From assembly GCF_041053105.1 (NCBI RefSeq), contig NZ_CP163444.1, positions 7,844,501-7,908,500 of the forward strand: DNA of 64,000 bases, in the 5' to 3' direction. Origin of the DNA: Streptomyces sp. R44 (GTDB taxonomy: Bacteria; Actinomycetota; Actinomycetes; Streptomycetales; Streptomycetaceae). Both the position numbers and the translations under genes were made by a program. Under the pieces are notes generated by a model that was given only the letters and a program-made list of their open reading frames with translations, had not been told where the DNA came from and did not search any database. This document shows, piece by piece, positions 10,201 to 18,340 of this stretch. Positions within the stretch are counted from its first letter, which is position 1. Every line of letters starts with the position of its first letter.

Positions 10201-10945
10201 TCCGCGTCGACGTGTTCACGCCCATGACGTAGCCGACGTACGGCCCCCGGTCGCAGTGCGAGGCGAACGCCGCGTACACCGAACCGCCCATCAGCAGCAG
10301 TCCGGGCCGCTGACCGGCGGTGTACGGGTTGAACGCCCGGCCCGGGTCGTTCACCGGCGCGCCCGTCACCTTCACGGGCCAGCCCGAGCGTTCGGCGCCG
10401 GTCGCCGGATCGAGCGCGTGCACGTACCAGTTGGGGTGCTGGACGTCCGGACCGTCGTTCACCTTGGCGGTGAGGTACACGGCGTTGCTCGCCGGGTCGT
10501 ACACCGGCGTCGAGGTGACCCCGATGTTCGGCACCAGGTCGCCGCAGGTGATCGCGGAGGCGGGCCAGGGGGCGCCGAAGTCCTTCGTCCAGCCGATGGC
10601 GCCGGTGGCCGCGTCGATGCCGTACACCTTGTTGTTCTCGGTGGCCGCGACGAGGGTGCGCCCCACGACCAGCGGCTGCGCGTAGACCTGGCCGTCGACG
10701 CTGGTGGAGAACTGCTGCCCGAAGTCGGAGCTCGACACCTGGTCGGGGGCGAGACCCGGCTCGTCCCGGTCCCAGCCGGTCCGCAGATTGTCCTGGGAGA
10801 TCGTCGTCTGGTCGGCGGCGGCGACGGAGGAGGGAGCGGTGGGGTCCGGGGCGGGGACGGCGGTCCCGGCGGCCGCCCCGCCCAGCAGTCCCGCCGTCAG
10901 GGACATCGTCAGAAGTCGGGCGATCACCTTGAGTCGGCCGGCCAT
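7214..10945 (-). CDS. Giant secreted beta-propeller / choice-of-anchor / tandem lectin protein
   Basis: This 1243-aa exported protein starts at an ATG preceded by GGGGGAGAG. Residues 1-30 form a Sec signal peptide. Residues about 50-530 form a PQQ-type beta-propeller with repeated blade motifs (GQVYAQPLVVGRTLVAA, NKVYGIDAATGAIGW, GRIYVGTRDGHVMAF). Three Ig-like choice-of-anchor-D modules follow (SLDFGTVATTTRKTLGVTF, STDFGQVRVGESVTKTF). The last 370 residues hold two copies of an L-type lectin-like domain (GADGMTFSLLDPARTTPSALGG, then GADGLALMLLDASRTTPTALGG). It probably binds an extracellular or cell-surface glycan. No catalytic motif or cell-wall sorting signal is visible. It is divergent from the PL6 lyase gene, which fits an outward, polysaccharide-related role. 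Confidence 0.8.
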   Translation of the reverse strand: MAGRLKVIARLLTMSLTAGLLGGAAAGTAVPAPDPTAPSSVAAADQTTISQDNLRTGWDRDEPGLAPDQVSSSDFGQQFSTSVDGQVYAQPLVVGRTLVAATENNKVYGIDAATGAIGWTKDFGAPWPASAITCGDLVPNIGVTSTPVYDPASNAVYLTAKVNDGPDVQHPNWYVHALDPATGAERSGWPVKVTGAPVNDPGRAFNPYTAGQRPGLLLMGGSVYAAFASHCDRGPYVGYVMGVNTSTRKTTLWATEDSSANGMAGVWMSGGGLVSDGPGRILFSTGNGVSPAPGPGNRPPGQLAESVVRLGVNSDGTMSAQDFFSPSNAPLLDQNDTDLGSGGPVALPEPAFGTGQYPRLLVQIGKDGRLFLLNRDDLGGRSQGPGGTDKVLGTFGPYEGVWGHPAVYGGQGGYVYTIGSRGPLRAFAYGLTASGAPVLTNTGSSAQTFGYTSGSPVVTSTGTNPGSALVWAVASDGANGANGQLRAYDAVPVNGAMRLRWSAPIGTASKFSVPATDGGRIYVGTRDGHVMAFGRPANAALTGEPVDAGEVAVGSTGTATATVTATRDVTVNGVSTPAGSAFSASSAGLPRTLRAGETLTVQVTFSPTAPGPDTSALTFATDLGTSALGLTGYGTRPGLVASPASLDFGTVATTTRKTLGVTFTNTGTAGETISSVSPPAGPFTASDLPAAGTVVPPRQSVTVQVAYAPSAAGQDSGTLAVTGTNGTVSVALSGTAVTGRAQLTITPTSTDFGQVRVGESVTKTFDISNTGNIPLTITKAKPPAAPFQVTNPISEGQVLGPEDVVHQAVTFSPTSLGAVTAAYELTADDGSGPHNEALTGTGTAGTTVTVPTPGAGGWKLNGSARISGNDLQLTQASPSQRGSAVWPVPVLTDGLKASFTTVIGGGTGADGMTFSLLDPARTTPSALGGVGGGLGYVGLPGTAVAFDTFKSPGDPSANFVGIATGGSGSSLTYASTTSSVPDLRSGTHTVSVTVTGKTITLSVDGTQRLRTTVASLTPTALLAFTGGTGSITDIHAVRGASITAASYAVPPPGPNGWTYNGSAALSGTSLVLTPAQAYLKGSAIQATAVPSARLRARFTATLSGGTGADGLALMLLDASRTTPTALGGGGGGLGFSGLSGVAVALDTFRNTGEPSSNFVGVATGGTGTSLQYAATSTAVPALRTGSHVIDVNVTSAGRLVVLVDGTQVIDVAVTLPRNVLVGFGGATGGLTDRHAVTGVRIGY

Positions 10946-11315
10946 CTCTCCCCCATCACGTGACACACGAGGACGAAGACCGGGGTGCTCCGCCGGCCTC
11001 ATCGTGTACGGGTCTGCGCGCGCGAACGCCATGATGTCGGGTTCGGCCCCTCCGGGTCCACCCGATCGGGGGCGCGCGAACAGCCGTTCGCGCCGGTCGT
11101 CCGGCCCGCCGGGCGTTAGCGGAACGTGAGCGAGACGTGAGCGGTGCACGGCAGGGTGTGCGTGTCGGCAGGCCAGGGCGGGGTGACCGCCCGTCCTGCA
11201 CGCCCGCCGACGCGTTCCGAGGAACAGACCGGAACGAGCGGGACCGTGGCGGCGCCGTGGCGGCCGCCGTCCTGACGGGGGTGCCGTCGTGGGGGCGGCA
11301 CCGGGCAGGACGATT

Positions 11316-11340
11316 CGACGCCGCCGCGGAGGCGGCGTCG
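11316..11340 (+). promoter_or_regulatory. Leader hairpin 1 upstream of PL6 lyase
   Basis: A perfect 10-bp stem (CGACGCCGCC / GGCGGCGTCG) with a 5-nt loop GCGGA. It lies 17 nt before the larger hairpin and 130 nt before the lyase start. Confidence 0.5.
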
Positions 11341-11357
11341 GAGCCGGCCCCGACCGG

Positions 11358-11400
11358 CCGGGACCCGGTGCGGGCCGTGGGGGCCCGCACCGGGTCCCGG
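11358..11400 (+). terminator. Perfect 19-bp hairpin in PL6 leader
   Basis: Arms 11358-11376 and 11382-11400 are perfectly complementary over 19 bp, with the 5-nt loop GTGGG. No U-run follows, as is usual for actinobacterial terminators. It stands 70 nt ahead of the lyase start, with no gene upstream on this strand, so it would act as an attenuator or RNA-stability element of that mRNA, or as a stop for readthrough. Confidence 0.55.
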
Positions 11401-11469
11401 CGCCCCGGCGGCCCGTGCCACCTGGTCACAGGACACAGACGACGACTCCACCTTCCTCCAGGAGGCATC

Positions 11470-12870
11470 ATGCGACGACGTACCTTCCTCAAGGGCTCCC
11501 TGCTCGGCGCGGCGGCGGCCGCCGTCCCCCTCGGCGCCTCGGCCGCCGAGCCGGCACCGGTCACCTCCCTCGGCGCGCTCCAGACCGCGATCGACCGGGC
11601 GGTCCCCGGAGACAGGATCGTCCTCGCCGACGGCACCTACACCGTCCCCTCGGGCGGGGCGATCGACGTCTCGGGGCGCAGCGGCATCACGATCGTCTCG
11701 CAGACCCGCGGCGGCGCCGTCCTGCGCGGTGAGCGCAGCTTCGTCCTCGACGGTGCGAGCGCCGTCACCATCAGCGGCTTCGCGCTCCGGCAGAGCGGCA
11801 CCCTGGAGATCCCGGCCGACAGCACGGGCATCCGGCTGACCCGCAACGACATCCGGTTCGCGGACGTGGACGGCCTCGACTGGGTCCTGGTGGAGGGCGA
11901 CGACGCCAAGATCGACCGGAACCACTTCCACGACCGGACCACGCAGGGCATCTTCGTCGTCGTCGACGGTCCCGGCACGACCGCCGTGGCGCAGCGCCTC
12001 CACATCTTCAAGAACCACTTCTCCCAGCACCTCTACACGGGCGCCAACGGCGGCGAGTCGATCCGTCTCGGCGTCAGCAGCCGGGCCCTGTCCACCGCGT
12101 CCGCGGTCGTCGAGTACAACCTGTTCGAGCGCTGCGACGGCGACCCCGAGGCCATCTCGGTGAAGTCCTCCGGCAACACGATCCGGTACAACACGATCCG
12201 CGACAGCCAGGGCGGCATCGTGCTGCGCCACGGCAACGGCTCCACCGTCGAGGGCAACTGGCTGCTCGGCGGCAAGGAGGGCATCCGCCTCTACGGCAAC
12301 GACCACCTGGTCGTGAACAACCACCTCGCCGGCCTCACCGGCCGGGCGCTCGTGATCGGCAGCGGCACCACGCGCGACCACCACGAGGGGGAGAGCACCG
12401 AGGAGCGGCGCGGCAACGACGCCTGCGACCGTGCGGTGATCGTGCACAACACCCTGCGCGCCAACAAGAGTTCGCTGTCGGGCGAGACCCGCACCTACGA
12501 GCCGCGGGACGTGACCGTCGCCGACAACCTCATCGTCGGGGACAGCGGCAGCCTCGTCGCGATGGGCGCGACGACCGGCTTCACCTGGCAGAGCAACATC
12601 CTCTGGGGCACGGCGGCCAACGGCACCATCCCCGCGGGCGGTTACACCCGCGTGGACCCCCGTCTGACGCAGTCCACGGACGGCGTGTACCGGCTCGCGG
12701 CCAACAGCCCCGCGATCGGCGCGGCGACCCTCGCGACCATCTCGGTCCCGGAGGACATCGACGGCCACGCGCGAGGCACCACGCGCGACATCGGCTCCGA
12801 CGAGTACGCGACCCTGGCCCCGGTCCGCCGCCCCCTCACCTCCACGGACGTGGGCCCCAACGCCTCCTGA
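11470..12870 (+). CDS. Polysaccharide lyase family 6 (alginate/chondroitin lyase type), Tat-exported
   Basis: The protein has 466 aa. The N-terminus MRRRTFLKG followed by an alanine-rich hydrophobic stretch is a Tat signal, cleaved near ASAAEP. The rest is a right-handed parallel beta-helix of the PL6 family: NGGESIRLG, CDGDPEAISVKSSGNTIRYN and GGIVLRHGNGSTVEGNWLLG are family signatures. The catalytic base Lys (K232 in ISVKS) and acid Arg (R253 in VLRHG) are 21 residues apart, as in chondroitinase B. It should cleave uronate-containing polysaccharides by beta-elimination outside the cell; alginate is the commonest PL6 substrate. The ATG has CAGGAGG about 6 nt upstream. Confidence 0.88.
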   Translation: MRRRTFLKGSLLGAAAAAVPLGASAAEPAPVTSLGALQTAIDRAVPGDRIVLADGTYTVPSGGAIDVSGRSGITIVSQTRGGAVLRGERSFVLDGASAVTISGFALRQSGTLEIPADSTGIRLTRNDIRFADVDGLDWVLVEGDDAKIDRNHFHDRTTQGIFVVVDGPGTTAVAQRLHIFKNHFSQHLYTGANGGESIRLGVSSRALSTASAVVEYNLFERCDGDPEAISVKSSGNTIRYNTIRDSQGGIVLRHGNGSTVEGNWLLGGKEGIRLYGNDHLVVNNHLAGLTGRALVIGSGTTRDHHEGESTEERRGNDACDRAVIVHNTLRANKSSLSGETRTYEPRDVTVADNLIVGDSGSLVAMGATTGFTWQSNILWGTAANGTIPAGGYTRVDPRLTQSTDGVYRLAANSPAIGAATLATISVPEDIDGHARGTTRDIGSDEYATLAPVRRPLTSTDVGPNAS

Positions 12871-12884
12871 CCGCACGCCGCTCG

Positions 12885-13235
12885 CTACGGCGCGACGGCC
12901 AGGGCGAGGGAGCCGGTGGCCAGGGCCAGGAAGGTCACCGGGAACGCGAGGTTGTGGAAGACGCGGGCCCGGACGTGGACGGCCACCGCGCCGACGAAGA
13001 ACAGCACGAGCCCGGCTCCGGCGGCGATGCCGACGGGCCGGGCGCCCAGCAGGCCGACCAGGAGCCCGGCGGCGCCCGCGGCCTTCAGGGCCGCGAGCGG
13101 GGGGATCCAGCCCACGGGCACGCCCACCTCCGCCGAGTTGGCGAGGACGAAGCGGGCCCGTGCGAGGTCCGCGGCGGCGATCCCGGCGTTGGCCAGGACG
13201 GTGACGAGGGTGACCGAGAGGTACGTGGGGGACAT
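12885..13235 (-). CDS. DoxX-like integral membrane protein
   Basis: This 116-aa protein has four hydrophobic segments. The pattern LANAGIAAADLARARFVLAN, then VPVGWIPPLAALKAAGAAGLLVGLLG and two C-terminal helices, matches small DoxX-like proteins, which are often redox- or stress-linked. The ATG at 13235 gives the family's usual N-terminus; the ORF could extend 25 codons further, but that extension runs into the LysR promoter. It is divergent from the LysR-type regulator, which by the usual logic of such pairs should control it. Confidence 0.75.
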   Translation of the reverse strand: MSPTYLSVTLVTVLANAGIAAADLARARFVLANSAEVGVPVGWIPPLAALKAAGAAGLLVGLLGARPVGIAAGAGLVLFFVGAVAVHVRARVFHNLAFPVTFLALATGSLALAVAP

Positions 13236-13296
13236 GGATCCCAGCCTCGTCGCGTGCCGTCTTGGCGTCCAATACCCGCATCCATAACGTGGCGGC

Positions 13297-14196
13297 ATGG
13301 ATGTGGACACCCGGCTCCTGCGGTACTTCGTCGCCGTCGCGGAGGAAGGCAGCCTGACGCGGGCCGCGGAGCGGCTCTACGTCTCGCAGCCCGCGCTCAC
13401 CAAGCAGATCAAGCACCTGGAAGCGCTGCTCGGGGCACGGCTGTTCACCCGGTCCAAGGCCGGTATGGCGCTCACCGGGCCGGGCCGGGTGCTCGCCGAG
13501 CGGGCGTCCGGACTGCTCGCCTCCTGGAGCCGTACGGTCCAGGAGGTGAAGACCGCCGTGGGCCGGGAGGAGCGCGTGCTGCGCGTCGGCTACCTGGCGA
13601 GCGCCGCCAACGAGGCCACGCGCCCCATCGTCGAGGAGTTCGCCCGCCGCAGGCCCGACTGGCGGGTGGCGATGCGGCAGGCCGCCTGGTCCGACCCCAC
13701 CGCCGGGATCGCCGCCGGCGACGTCGACGTCGCCCTCGTACGGCTTCCGTTCCCCGGCGAGGAGGGCCTTCGGGTGGACGTCCTCTTCAGCGAGCCCCGC
13801 TGGGTCGCCCTGCCCGTCGACCACCGGCTCGCCGGCCGCGCGACGATCCCCTTCACGGAGCTCCTGGACGAGCCGTTCGTCGCCGCCCCCGACGAGACCG
13901 GCGCCTGGCGCGACTTCTGGCTCGCGACCGACGCGCGCGACGGCCGTCCCGTCCGCATCGGAGCCGTGGTCGACCAGCCCGACGACTGGCTCGGCGCGAT
14001 CGACCAGGGCCACGGCATCGCCCTCGCCCCGGAGTCGGCCGCACGCTTCTACGCCCGCCCGGGCATCGTCTACCGGCCCGTCAGCGGCATCGCACCGACC
14101 CGGGTCGGTGTCGCCCGCACGGCCGCCGCCGACACCGATCCCGCCGTACGGGACTTCGTCCGCTGCTGTACGCACATCAGGGACCTGCACGTATGA
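13297..14196 (+). CDS. LysR family transcriptional regulator
   Basis: This 299-aa protein has an N-terminal LysR winged helix (RYFVAVAEEGSLTRAAERLYVSQPALTKQIKHLE in two halves around residues 9-42) and a C-terminal type 2 periplasmic-binding-like effector domain from about residue 90. The 61-bp gap to the divergent DoxX gene contains TTGGCGTCCAA, a short inverted repeat that could be part of its operator. It probably regulates the DoxX-like gene and itself. The effector is unknown. Confidence 0.88.
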   Translation: MDVDTRLLRYFVAVAEEGSLTRAAERLYVSQPALTKQIKHLEALLGARLFTRSKAGMALTGPGRVLAERASGLLASWSRTVQEVKTAVGREERVLRVGYLASAANEATRPIVEEFARRRPDWRVAMRQAAWSDPTAGIAAGDVDVALVRLPFPGEEGLRVDVLFSEPRWVALPVDHRLAGRATIPFTELLDEPFVAAPDETGAWRDFWLATDARDGRPVRIGAVVDQPDDWLGAIDQGHGIALAPESAARFYARPGIVYRPVSGIAPTRVGVARTAAADTDPAVRDFVRCCTHIRDLHV

Positions 14197-14243
14197 TCAC
14201 CCCGACCATGATCAACATCGCGATTGCCCGGGGGAATCAGCAC

Positions 14244-14954
14244 GTGAACAGGGTGAGGACAGCCGTCGCCGCGGTCGTACTGGCAACCGCGGTGGCGGGC
14301 TGCGGCTCCGGAGACCCGGCGGACGCCGAACGACCGCAGGACAAGCCGTCGACGGCTCCGGCCACCGGGGGCCCCGAGCGGCCGGCGGCGCAGAAGCTCG
14401 CCGCCGACCCCGGCACCCGCTACACCACCGTCGCCGTGCCCACCATGGAAGGCCTCGTCTGCGACGAGGGCGACGGCGGCTTCCACTTCGGCAGCGACCT
14501 CGACATGACGGTCACCGGCGACGACGGCCTGAAGGAGATCGAGGACGACGGCCAGGAGGTCGCCGACGAGGTGTCCTGCTTCGGCAGCCCCCGCAACGTC
14601 CTCCGCAAGGGCACCATGTCGGCCTCCGCGCCCACCTTCACCGCCCGTACCCACCTGTACGAGAACGTGCCGGACCCCACCGGCTCCCTCGACCGGATCT
14701 TCGACGCGTCCATGAATCTGGCCAAGGACTACGGCCGCAACCTCACCGGCGCCCCGAAGACCGTCACCAGCAGCAGCCTCGTCGTGAAGTGCCGGCAGAA
14801 CGTCACCGACACCTTCCCCATGACGACCTGCCTCTGGGCGAACTACGGGGCGGCCGGAGTCCTCGACTTCTTCCCGTTCGACGACCAGCACATCCCCGTC
14901 GACTCGGCCGCGAGGCTCACCCAGGACTTCGTCGCGGGCGCCCTGAAGAAGTAG
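14244..14954 (+). CDS. Putative lipoprotein, unknown function
   Basis: The GTG at 14244 follows GGGGAA with good spacing and yields a signal sequence VNRVRTAVAAVVLATAVAGC with a lipobox (AVAGC), so the protein should be lipid-anchored outside the membrane. The 236-aa precursor has a Pro/Thr-rich linker and then a domain with spaced cysteines (VCDEG, VSCFG, VKCRQ, TTCLW) that may form two disulfides. I do not recognise the family. Upstream in-frame ATGs (14193, 14208) overlap or abut the LysR stop and would disturb the signal peptide. Confidence 0.75.
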   Translation: MNRVRTAVAAVVLATAVAGCGSGDPADAERPQDKPSTAPATGGPERPAAQKLAADPGTRYTTVAVPTMEGLVCDEGDGGFHFGSDLDMTVTGDDGLKEIEDDGQEVADEVSCFGSPRNVLRKGTMSASAPTFTARTHLYENVPDPTGSLDRIFDASMNLAKDYGRNLTGAPKTVTSSSLVVKCRQNVTDTFPMTTCLWANYGAAGVLDFFPFDDQHIPVDSAARLTQDFVAGALKK

Positions 14955-14960
14955 GCGTCC

Positions 14961-14990
14961 GGGCGGTCTCAGACCTCCCCGAGACCGCCC
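14961..14990. terminator. Bidirectional terminator
   Basis: Stem GGGCGGTCTC (14961-14970) pairs with GAGACCGCCC (14981-14990) around a 10-nt loop. It sits between the convergent lipoprotein and GH1 genes and overlaps the last GH1 codons. Confidence 0.65.
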
Positions 14991-16372
14991 CGGGCGATCA
15001 CCTCCGCGTACCAGCGGGCGCTGTCCTTCAGGGTCCGCCGCTGCGACGCGAAGTCCACGTGGACGATCCCGAACCGCTTGCTGTAGCCGTACGCCCACTC
15101 GAAGTTGTCGAGCAGCGACCACAGGAAGTAACCCCGCACATCGGCGCCGTCCGCGAGCGCCCGGTGCACCGCCGCCAGGTGCGCGCGCAGATACGCCACC
15201 CGCTCCGGGTCCTTCACGTTCCCCGACGGGTCGGCGTAGTCGTCGTACGCCGCCCCGTTCTCGGTGATGACCAGCGGCACGCCCGGCAGTTCGTCCCGCA
15301 GCCGGACCAGGAGCTCGTACAGTCCGTCCGCGTCCACCGGCCAGTCCATGGCGGTGCGCGGCCCGGGCACCGGCTCGAACCGTACGTGCCGCTCGGCGCC
15401 CGCCCACGGCGAGGGCGACTCCGAGATGCCCGCCGCGACGACCGCCGGGGAGTAGTAGTTGATGCCCAGGGAGTCGATCGGCGCGGCCGCCGTCGCTAGG
15501 TCGCCGTCCCGGACGAACGACCAGTCCGTGACGGACGCCGTGTCCCGGACCAGGTCCTCGGGGAGCCGGCCGTGGAAGACCGGATCGAGGAAGATCCGGT
15601 TGCCGACGGCATCGATCCGGCGGGCGGCGTCCACGTCCTCCGGGGATGGCGAACATGCCCGTACGGCATGGAGGTTGAGGGTCAGGGACACCTCCGCCGA
15701 ACCCGGCAGCGCACCGCGCAGCGCCCGCGCCGCGAGTCCGTGCGCCAGGTTCAGATGGTGCGCGGCGCGCAGCGCGGCGAGATCGCTCGTCCGGCCCGGG
15801 GCGTGCACGCCCTGCCCGTAGCCGAGGAAGGCCGCGCACCAGGGCTCGTTGAGCGTGGTCCAGGTCGCGACCCGGTCACCGAGGGCCTCCGCCGTGATCC
15901 CCGCGTACTCGGCGAAGCGGTACGCGGTCTCCCGGTGCGGCCAGCCGCCCGCGTCCTCCAACTCCTGCGGCAGGTCCCAGTGGTAGAGCGTCGCCACCGG
16001 CCGGATGCCCGCCTCCAGGAGCGTGTCCGCGAGCCGCCGGTAGAAGTCCAGGCCCTTGCGGACGGCCGGGCCGCGCCCGGTGGGCTGGACCCGCGGCCAG
16101 GCGATCGAGAACCGGTAGTCGGTCACGCCGAGCCGCCGCATCAGGGCCACGTCCTCGTCGACCCGGTGGTAGTGGTCGGCGGCGATGTCACCGGTGTCGC
16201 CGTTGCGCACCTTGCCGGGCGTACGGCTGAAGGTGTCCCAGATGGACGGGGTGCGCCCGTCCTCGGCGGCGGCTCCCTCGATCTGGTACGCGGCCGTGGC
16301 CGTGCCCCAGCGGAAGCCTTCGGGGAAGCGGAGGACGGTGCTGAGGTCGGAATGGGCGTCGAGTGCGGTCAT
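14969..16372 (-). CDS. bglC: GH1 family beta-glucosidase
   Basis: The protein has 467 aa, the normal GH1 length. It starts with [19 protein letters not shown]; the acid/base Glu is E176 in TLNEP and the nucleophile is E371 in ITENG. There is no signal peptide, so it should hydrolyse imported beta-linked gluco-oligosaccharides inside the cell. It is the last gene of the order binding protein - permease - permease - GH1, identical to the cebEFG-bglC operon of other streptomycetes. Given the neighbouring GH81 endo-1,3-glucanase and shared operators, laminari-oligosaccharides are at least as likely a substrate as cellobiose. The gene symbol reflects position and family, not proven function. Confidence 0.88.
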   Translation of the reverse strand: MTALDAHSDLSTVLRFPEGFRWGTATAAYQIEGAAAEDGRTPSIWDTFSRTPGKVRNGDTGDIAADHYHRVDEDVALMRRLGVTDYRFSIAWPRVQPTGRGPAVRKGLDFYRRLADTLLEAGIRPVATLYHWDLPQELEDAGGWPHRETAYRFAEYAGITAEALGDRVATWTTLNEPWCAAFLGYGQGVHAPGRTSDLAALRAAHHLNLAHGLAARALRGALPGSAEVSLTLNLHAVRACSPSPEDVDAARRIDAVGNRIFLDPVFHGRLPEDLVRDTASVTDWSFVRDGDLATAAAPIDSLGINYYSPAVVAAGISESPSPWAGAERHVRFEPVPGPRTAMDWPVDADGLYELLVRLRDELPGVPLVITENGAAYDDYADPSGNVKDPERVAYLRAHLAAVHRALADGADVRGYFLWSLLDNFEWAYGYSKRFGIVHVDFASQRRTLKDSARWYAEVIARGGLGEV

Positions 16373-16429
16373 GGGACGGGAACTCCCTGGAGTGAGGGGC
16401 CGGTGAGGAGGAGAGGGTGGGGGCGGAGG

Positions 16430-17296
16430 TCAGCCCTTGACCGCGCCCTGCATGATCCCGCCGACGATCTGCCGGCCGAGGAGGCCGAAGACGAGCAGCA
16501 CCGGCAGGGTCCCGAGCAGGGTGCCCGCCATGATCACGGACTGGTCGTGGACGTAGCCGCCGCCGAGCTGGCGCAGCGCGACCTGGACGGTCGGCTCGGA
16601 GGAGGAGAGCGCGACGACGGGCCAGAAGAAGTCGTTCCACGCGGCCATGAACGTCAGCAGACCGAGCACCGCCATGCCCGGCCGGGCGATCGGCACCACG
16701 ATCGACCAGAAGATCCTGGCCGTGGACGCGCCGTCGACCCGGGCCGCCTCGATCAGCTCGTCCGGCAGCGACTGCACCAGGTACTGCCGCATGAAGAACA
16801 CCCCGAACGCCGACACCAGACCCGGCAGGATCACCGACTGCAGCTGGTTCACCCAGCCGAGCTCGGCGATCAGCATGAACAGCGGGATCACCCCCAGCTG
16901 CGGCGGGATCATCATGGTCCCCACCGTGACCGCGAGGAGCGCGCCCCGCCCCCGGAAGCGGAGCTTGGCGAAGGCGAAGCCGGCGAGTGTGCAGCACAGG
17001 ACGGTGCCGAGGGTGATCGACCCCGAGACGAGCAGCGAGTTGAGGAGTGCCTTGCCGATGTCGGCCTCTTCGAGGACGGCCTCGAAGTTGCGCATCAGAT
17101 GCCGTCCCGGGAGCAGGGCCGGCGGGACCTTCGCCAGGTCGGCGTTGGAGCGGCTCGCCGCGACGATCGTCCAGTAGAAGGGGAAGGCGGAGAACAGTAC
17201 GGCGACGATCAGGATCGTGTAGGCGAACGGCCCGGCGTGCAGGGTGCGGCCGGCCCGGGAGGGCCCGGACCGTGCCGGGCGGACCAGCGCGGTCAT
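16430..17296 (-). CDS. Carbohydrate ABC transporter permease (MalG/CebG type)
   Basis: This 288-aa protein has six transmembrane segments and the EAA loop EAARVDGASTARIFWSIVVPIARPG, characteristic of MalFG-type permeases of the CUT1 family. Its ATG overlaps the stop of the upstream permease gene (ATGA at 17293-17296), so translation is coupled and subunits should be made 1:1. It forms the membrane channel with the next permease; the ATPase is not encoded here and is presumably the shared MsiK-type protein used by Streptomyces sugar importers. Confidence 0.88.
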   Translation of the reverse strand: MTALVRPARSGPSRAGRTLHAGPFAYTILIVAVLFSAFPFYWTIVAASRSNADLAKVPPALLPGRHLMRNFEAVLEEADIGKALLNSLLVSGSITLGTVLCCTLAGFAFAKLRFRGRGALLAVTVGTMMIPPQLGVIPLFMLIAELGWVNQLQSVILPGLVSAFGVFFMRQYLVQSLPDELIEAARVDGASTARIFWSIVVPIARPGMAVLGLLTFMAAWNDFFWPVVALSSSEPTVQVALRQLGGGYVHDQSVIMAGTLLGTLPVLLVFGLLGRQIVGGIMQGAVKG

Positions 17297-18255
17297 CGGC
17301 GGGCCTCCTTGCGGGAACGGCGGCGCGCGATCAGGGCGTTGAGCCCGACGAGCACCACGATGAGCAGGAACATCACCCAGGCGATGGCCGCGGCCCGCCC
17401 CAGGTGGAAGAAGCCCCAGCCCTGCTCGTACATGTAGAGGCCGAGCGTCTGGTACTGATGCGAGATGCCGCCCGAGATCGAGCCTTCGAGGAGCAGCGGC
17501 TCGCCGAACAGCTGGGTCGCGCCGATCGTGGAGACGACGACGGTGAAGAGGATGGTGGGCCGCAGCCCCGGCAGTGTGACGTGGAAGAACTGCCGCCACC
17601 GCGACGCCCCGTCCATCGCCGCCGCCTCGTACAGCTCGTCGGGGATGGACTGCATGCCCGCCAGGTAGATCAGCGCGTTGTAGCCGGTCCAGCGCCAGAT
17701 GACGACCGTGGAGACCGCGATCTGCGAGGCGACGGTGTCGTTCTGCCAGTCGACCGGGTCGATGCCGACGAGGCCGAGCGCGTAGTTGATCAGCCCGAAG
17801 TCCCGGCCGAAGAGCTGGGCGAAGACGAGGGTGGCGGCGGCCACCGAGGTGGCGTACGGCAGCAGCACCGCCGTCCGCAGGAAGGTGCGGCCGCGCATCC
17901 GGTAGTTCAGCAGATGCGCGAGGCCGAGGGCCGTCACCAGCTGCGGCACGGTGGAGAGGACGCCGATGGTGAAGGTGTTCCGCAGCGCGACCCAGAAGTA
18001 CTCGTCGCCGAGGAGTGCGGTGTAGTTGCCGAGGCCGCGCCACTCCATGTCGCCGGGAGCCTGGAGCTCGACCCGGTAGAGCGAGACGAAGGCCGTGTAG
18101 AGCAGCGGGAAGAGGCCGAAGGCGGCGAACAGGGTGAAGAACGGGGCGAGATAGGCGTACGGCGAGACCGTCCGCCAGGCCCGCCGGGCGGCCCCCGGGC
18201 GGGGCGGCGGGACGACACGCGGGGGAGCCGGCGCCTGAGGCGCGGTGAGGGTCAC
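17293..18255 (-). CDS. Carbohydrate ABC transporter permease (MalF/CebF type)
   Basis: This 320-aa protein has a proline-rich cytoplasmic N-terminus, six transmembrane helices and the EAA loop EAAAMDGASRWRQFFHVTLPGLRP. The GTG at 18255 is preferred, with AAGGG about 9 nt upstream; the in-frame extension to 18339 runs through the intercistronic hairpin and is unlikely to be translated. It heterodimerises with the downstream permease to import oligosaccharides delivered by the lipoprotein encoded upstream. Confidence 0.86.
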   Translation of the reverse strand: MTLTAPQAPAPPRVVPPPRPGAARRAWRTVSPYAYLAPFFTLFAAFGLFPLLYTAFVSLYRVELQAPGDMEWRGLGNYTALLGDEYFWVALRNTFTIGVLSTVPQLVTALGLAHLLNYRMRGRTFLRTAVLLPYATSVAAATLVFAQLFGRDFGLINYALGLVGIDPVDWQNDTVASQIAVSTVVIWRWTGYNALIYLAGMQSIPDELYEAAAMDGASRWRQFFHVTLPGLRPTILFTVVVSTIGATQLFGEPLLLEGSISGGISHQYQTLGLYMYEQGWGFFHLGRAAAIAWVMFLLIVVLVGLNALIARRRSRKEARR

Positions 18256-18306
18256 GATGCGGCCCTTCGAGGAGAGTACGGGGCAGGACGACGGGGGACG
18301 TGCCGG

Positions 18307-18329
18307 GGGGCTCCGCACGACGGAGCCCC
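18307..18329 (-). terminator. Intercistronic hairpin between binding protein and permeases
   Basis: Stem GGGGCTCCG / CGGAGCCCC (9 bp) with loop CACGA lies in the 85-bp gap after the binding-protein stop. Such partial terminators or 3'-stabilising hairpins commonly keep the binding protein in excess over its permeases. Confidence 0.6.
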
Positions 18330-18340
18330 GGCGGCGCACG

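Larger units (their letters stand above)
10946..11469. other. 524-bp divergent intergenic region
   Basis: There is no convincing gene here; the open frames that cross it show no family pattern and no ribosome-binding site. It separates the divergent propeller/lectin and PL6 genes and must carry both promoters. Its right half contains two perfect hairpins in series, described separately. Confidence 0.7.

Noticed and set aside
7244..10963. A 1239-aa open frame opposite the propeller/lectin gene
   Set aside because: Arg/Gly/His-rich antisense translation with no family pattern and no ribosome-binding site; the minus-strand protein has clear domains and a signal peptide.
11137..11469. N-terminal extension of the PL6 lyase
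   Set aside because: It would translate both hairpins and remove the Tat signal from the N-terminus; the strong ribosome-binding site supports ATG 11470.
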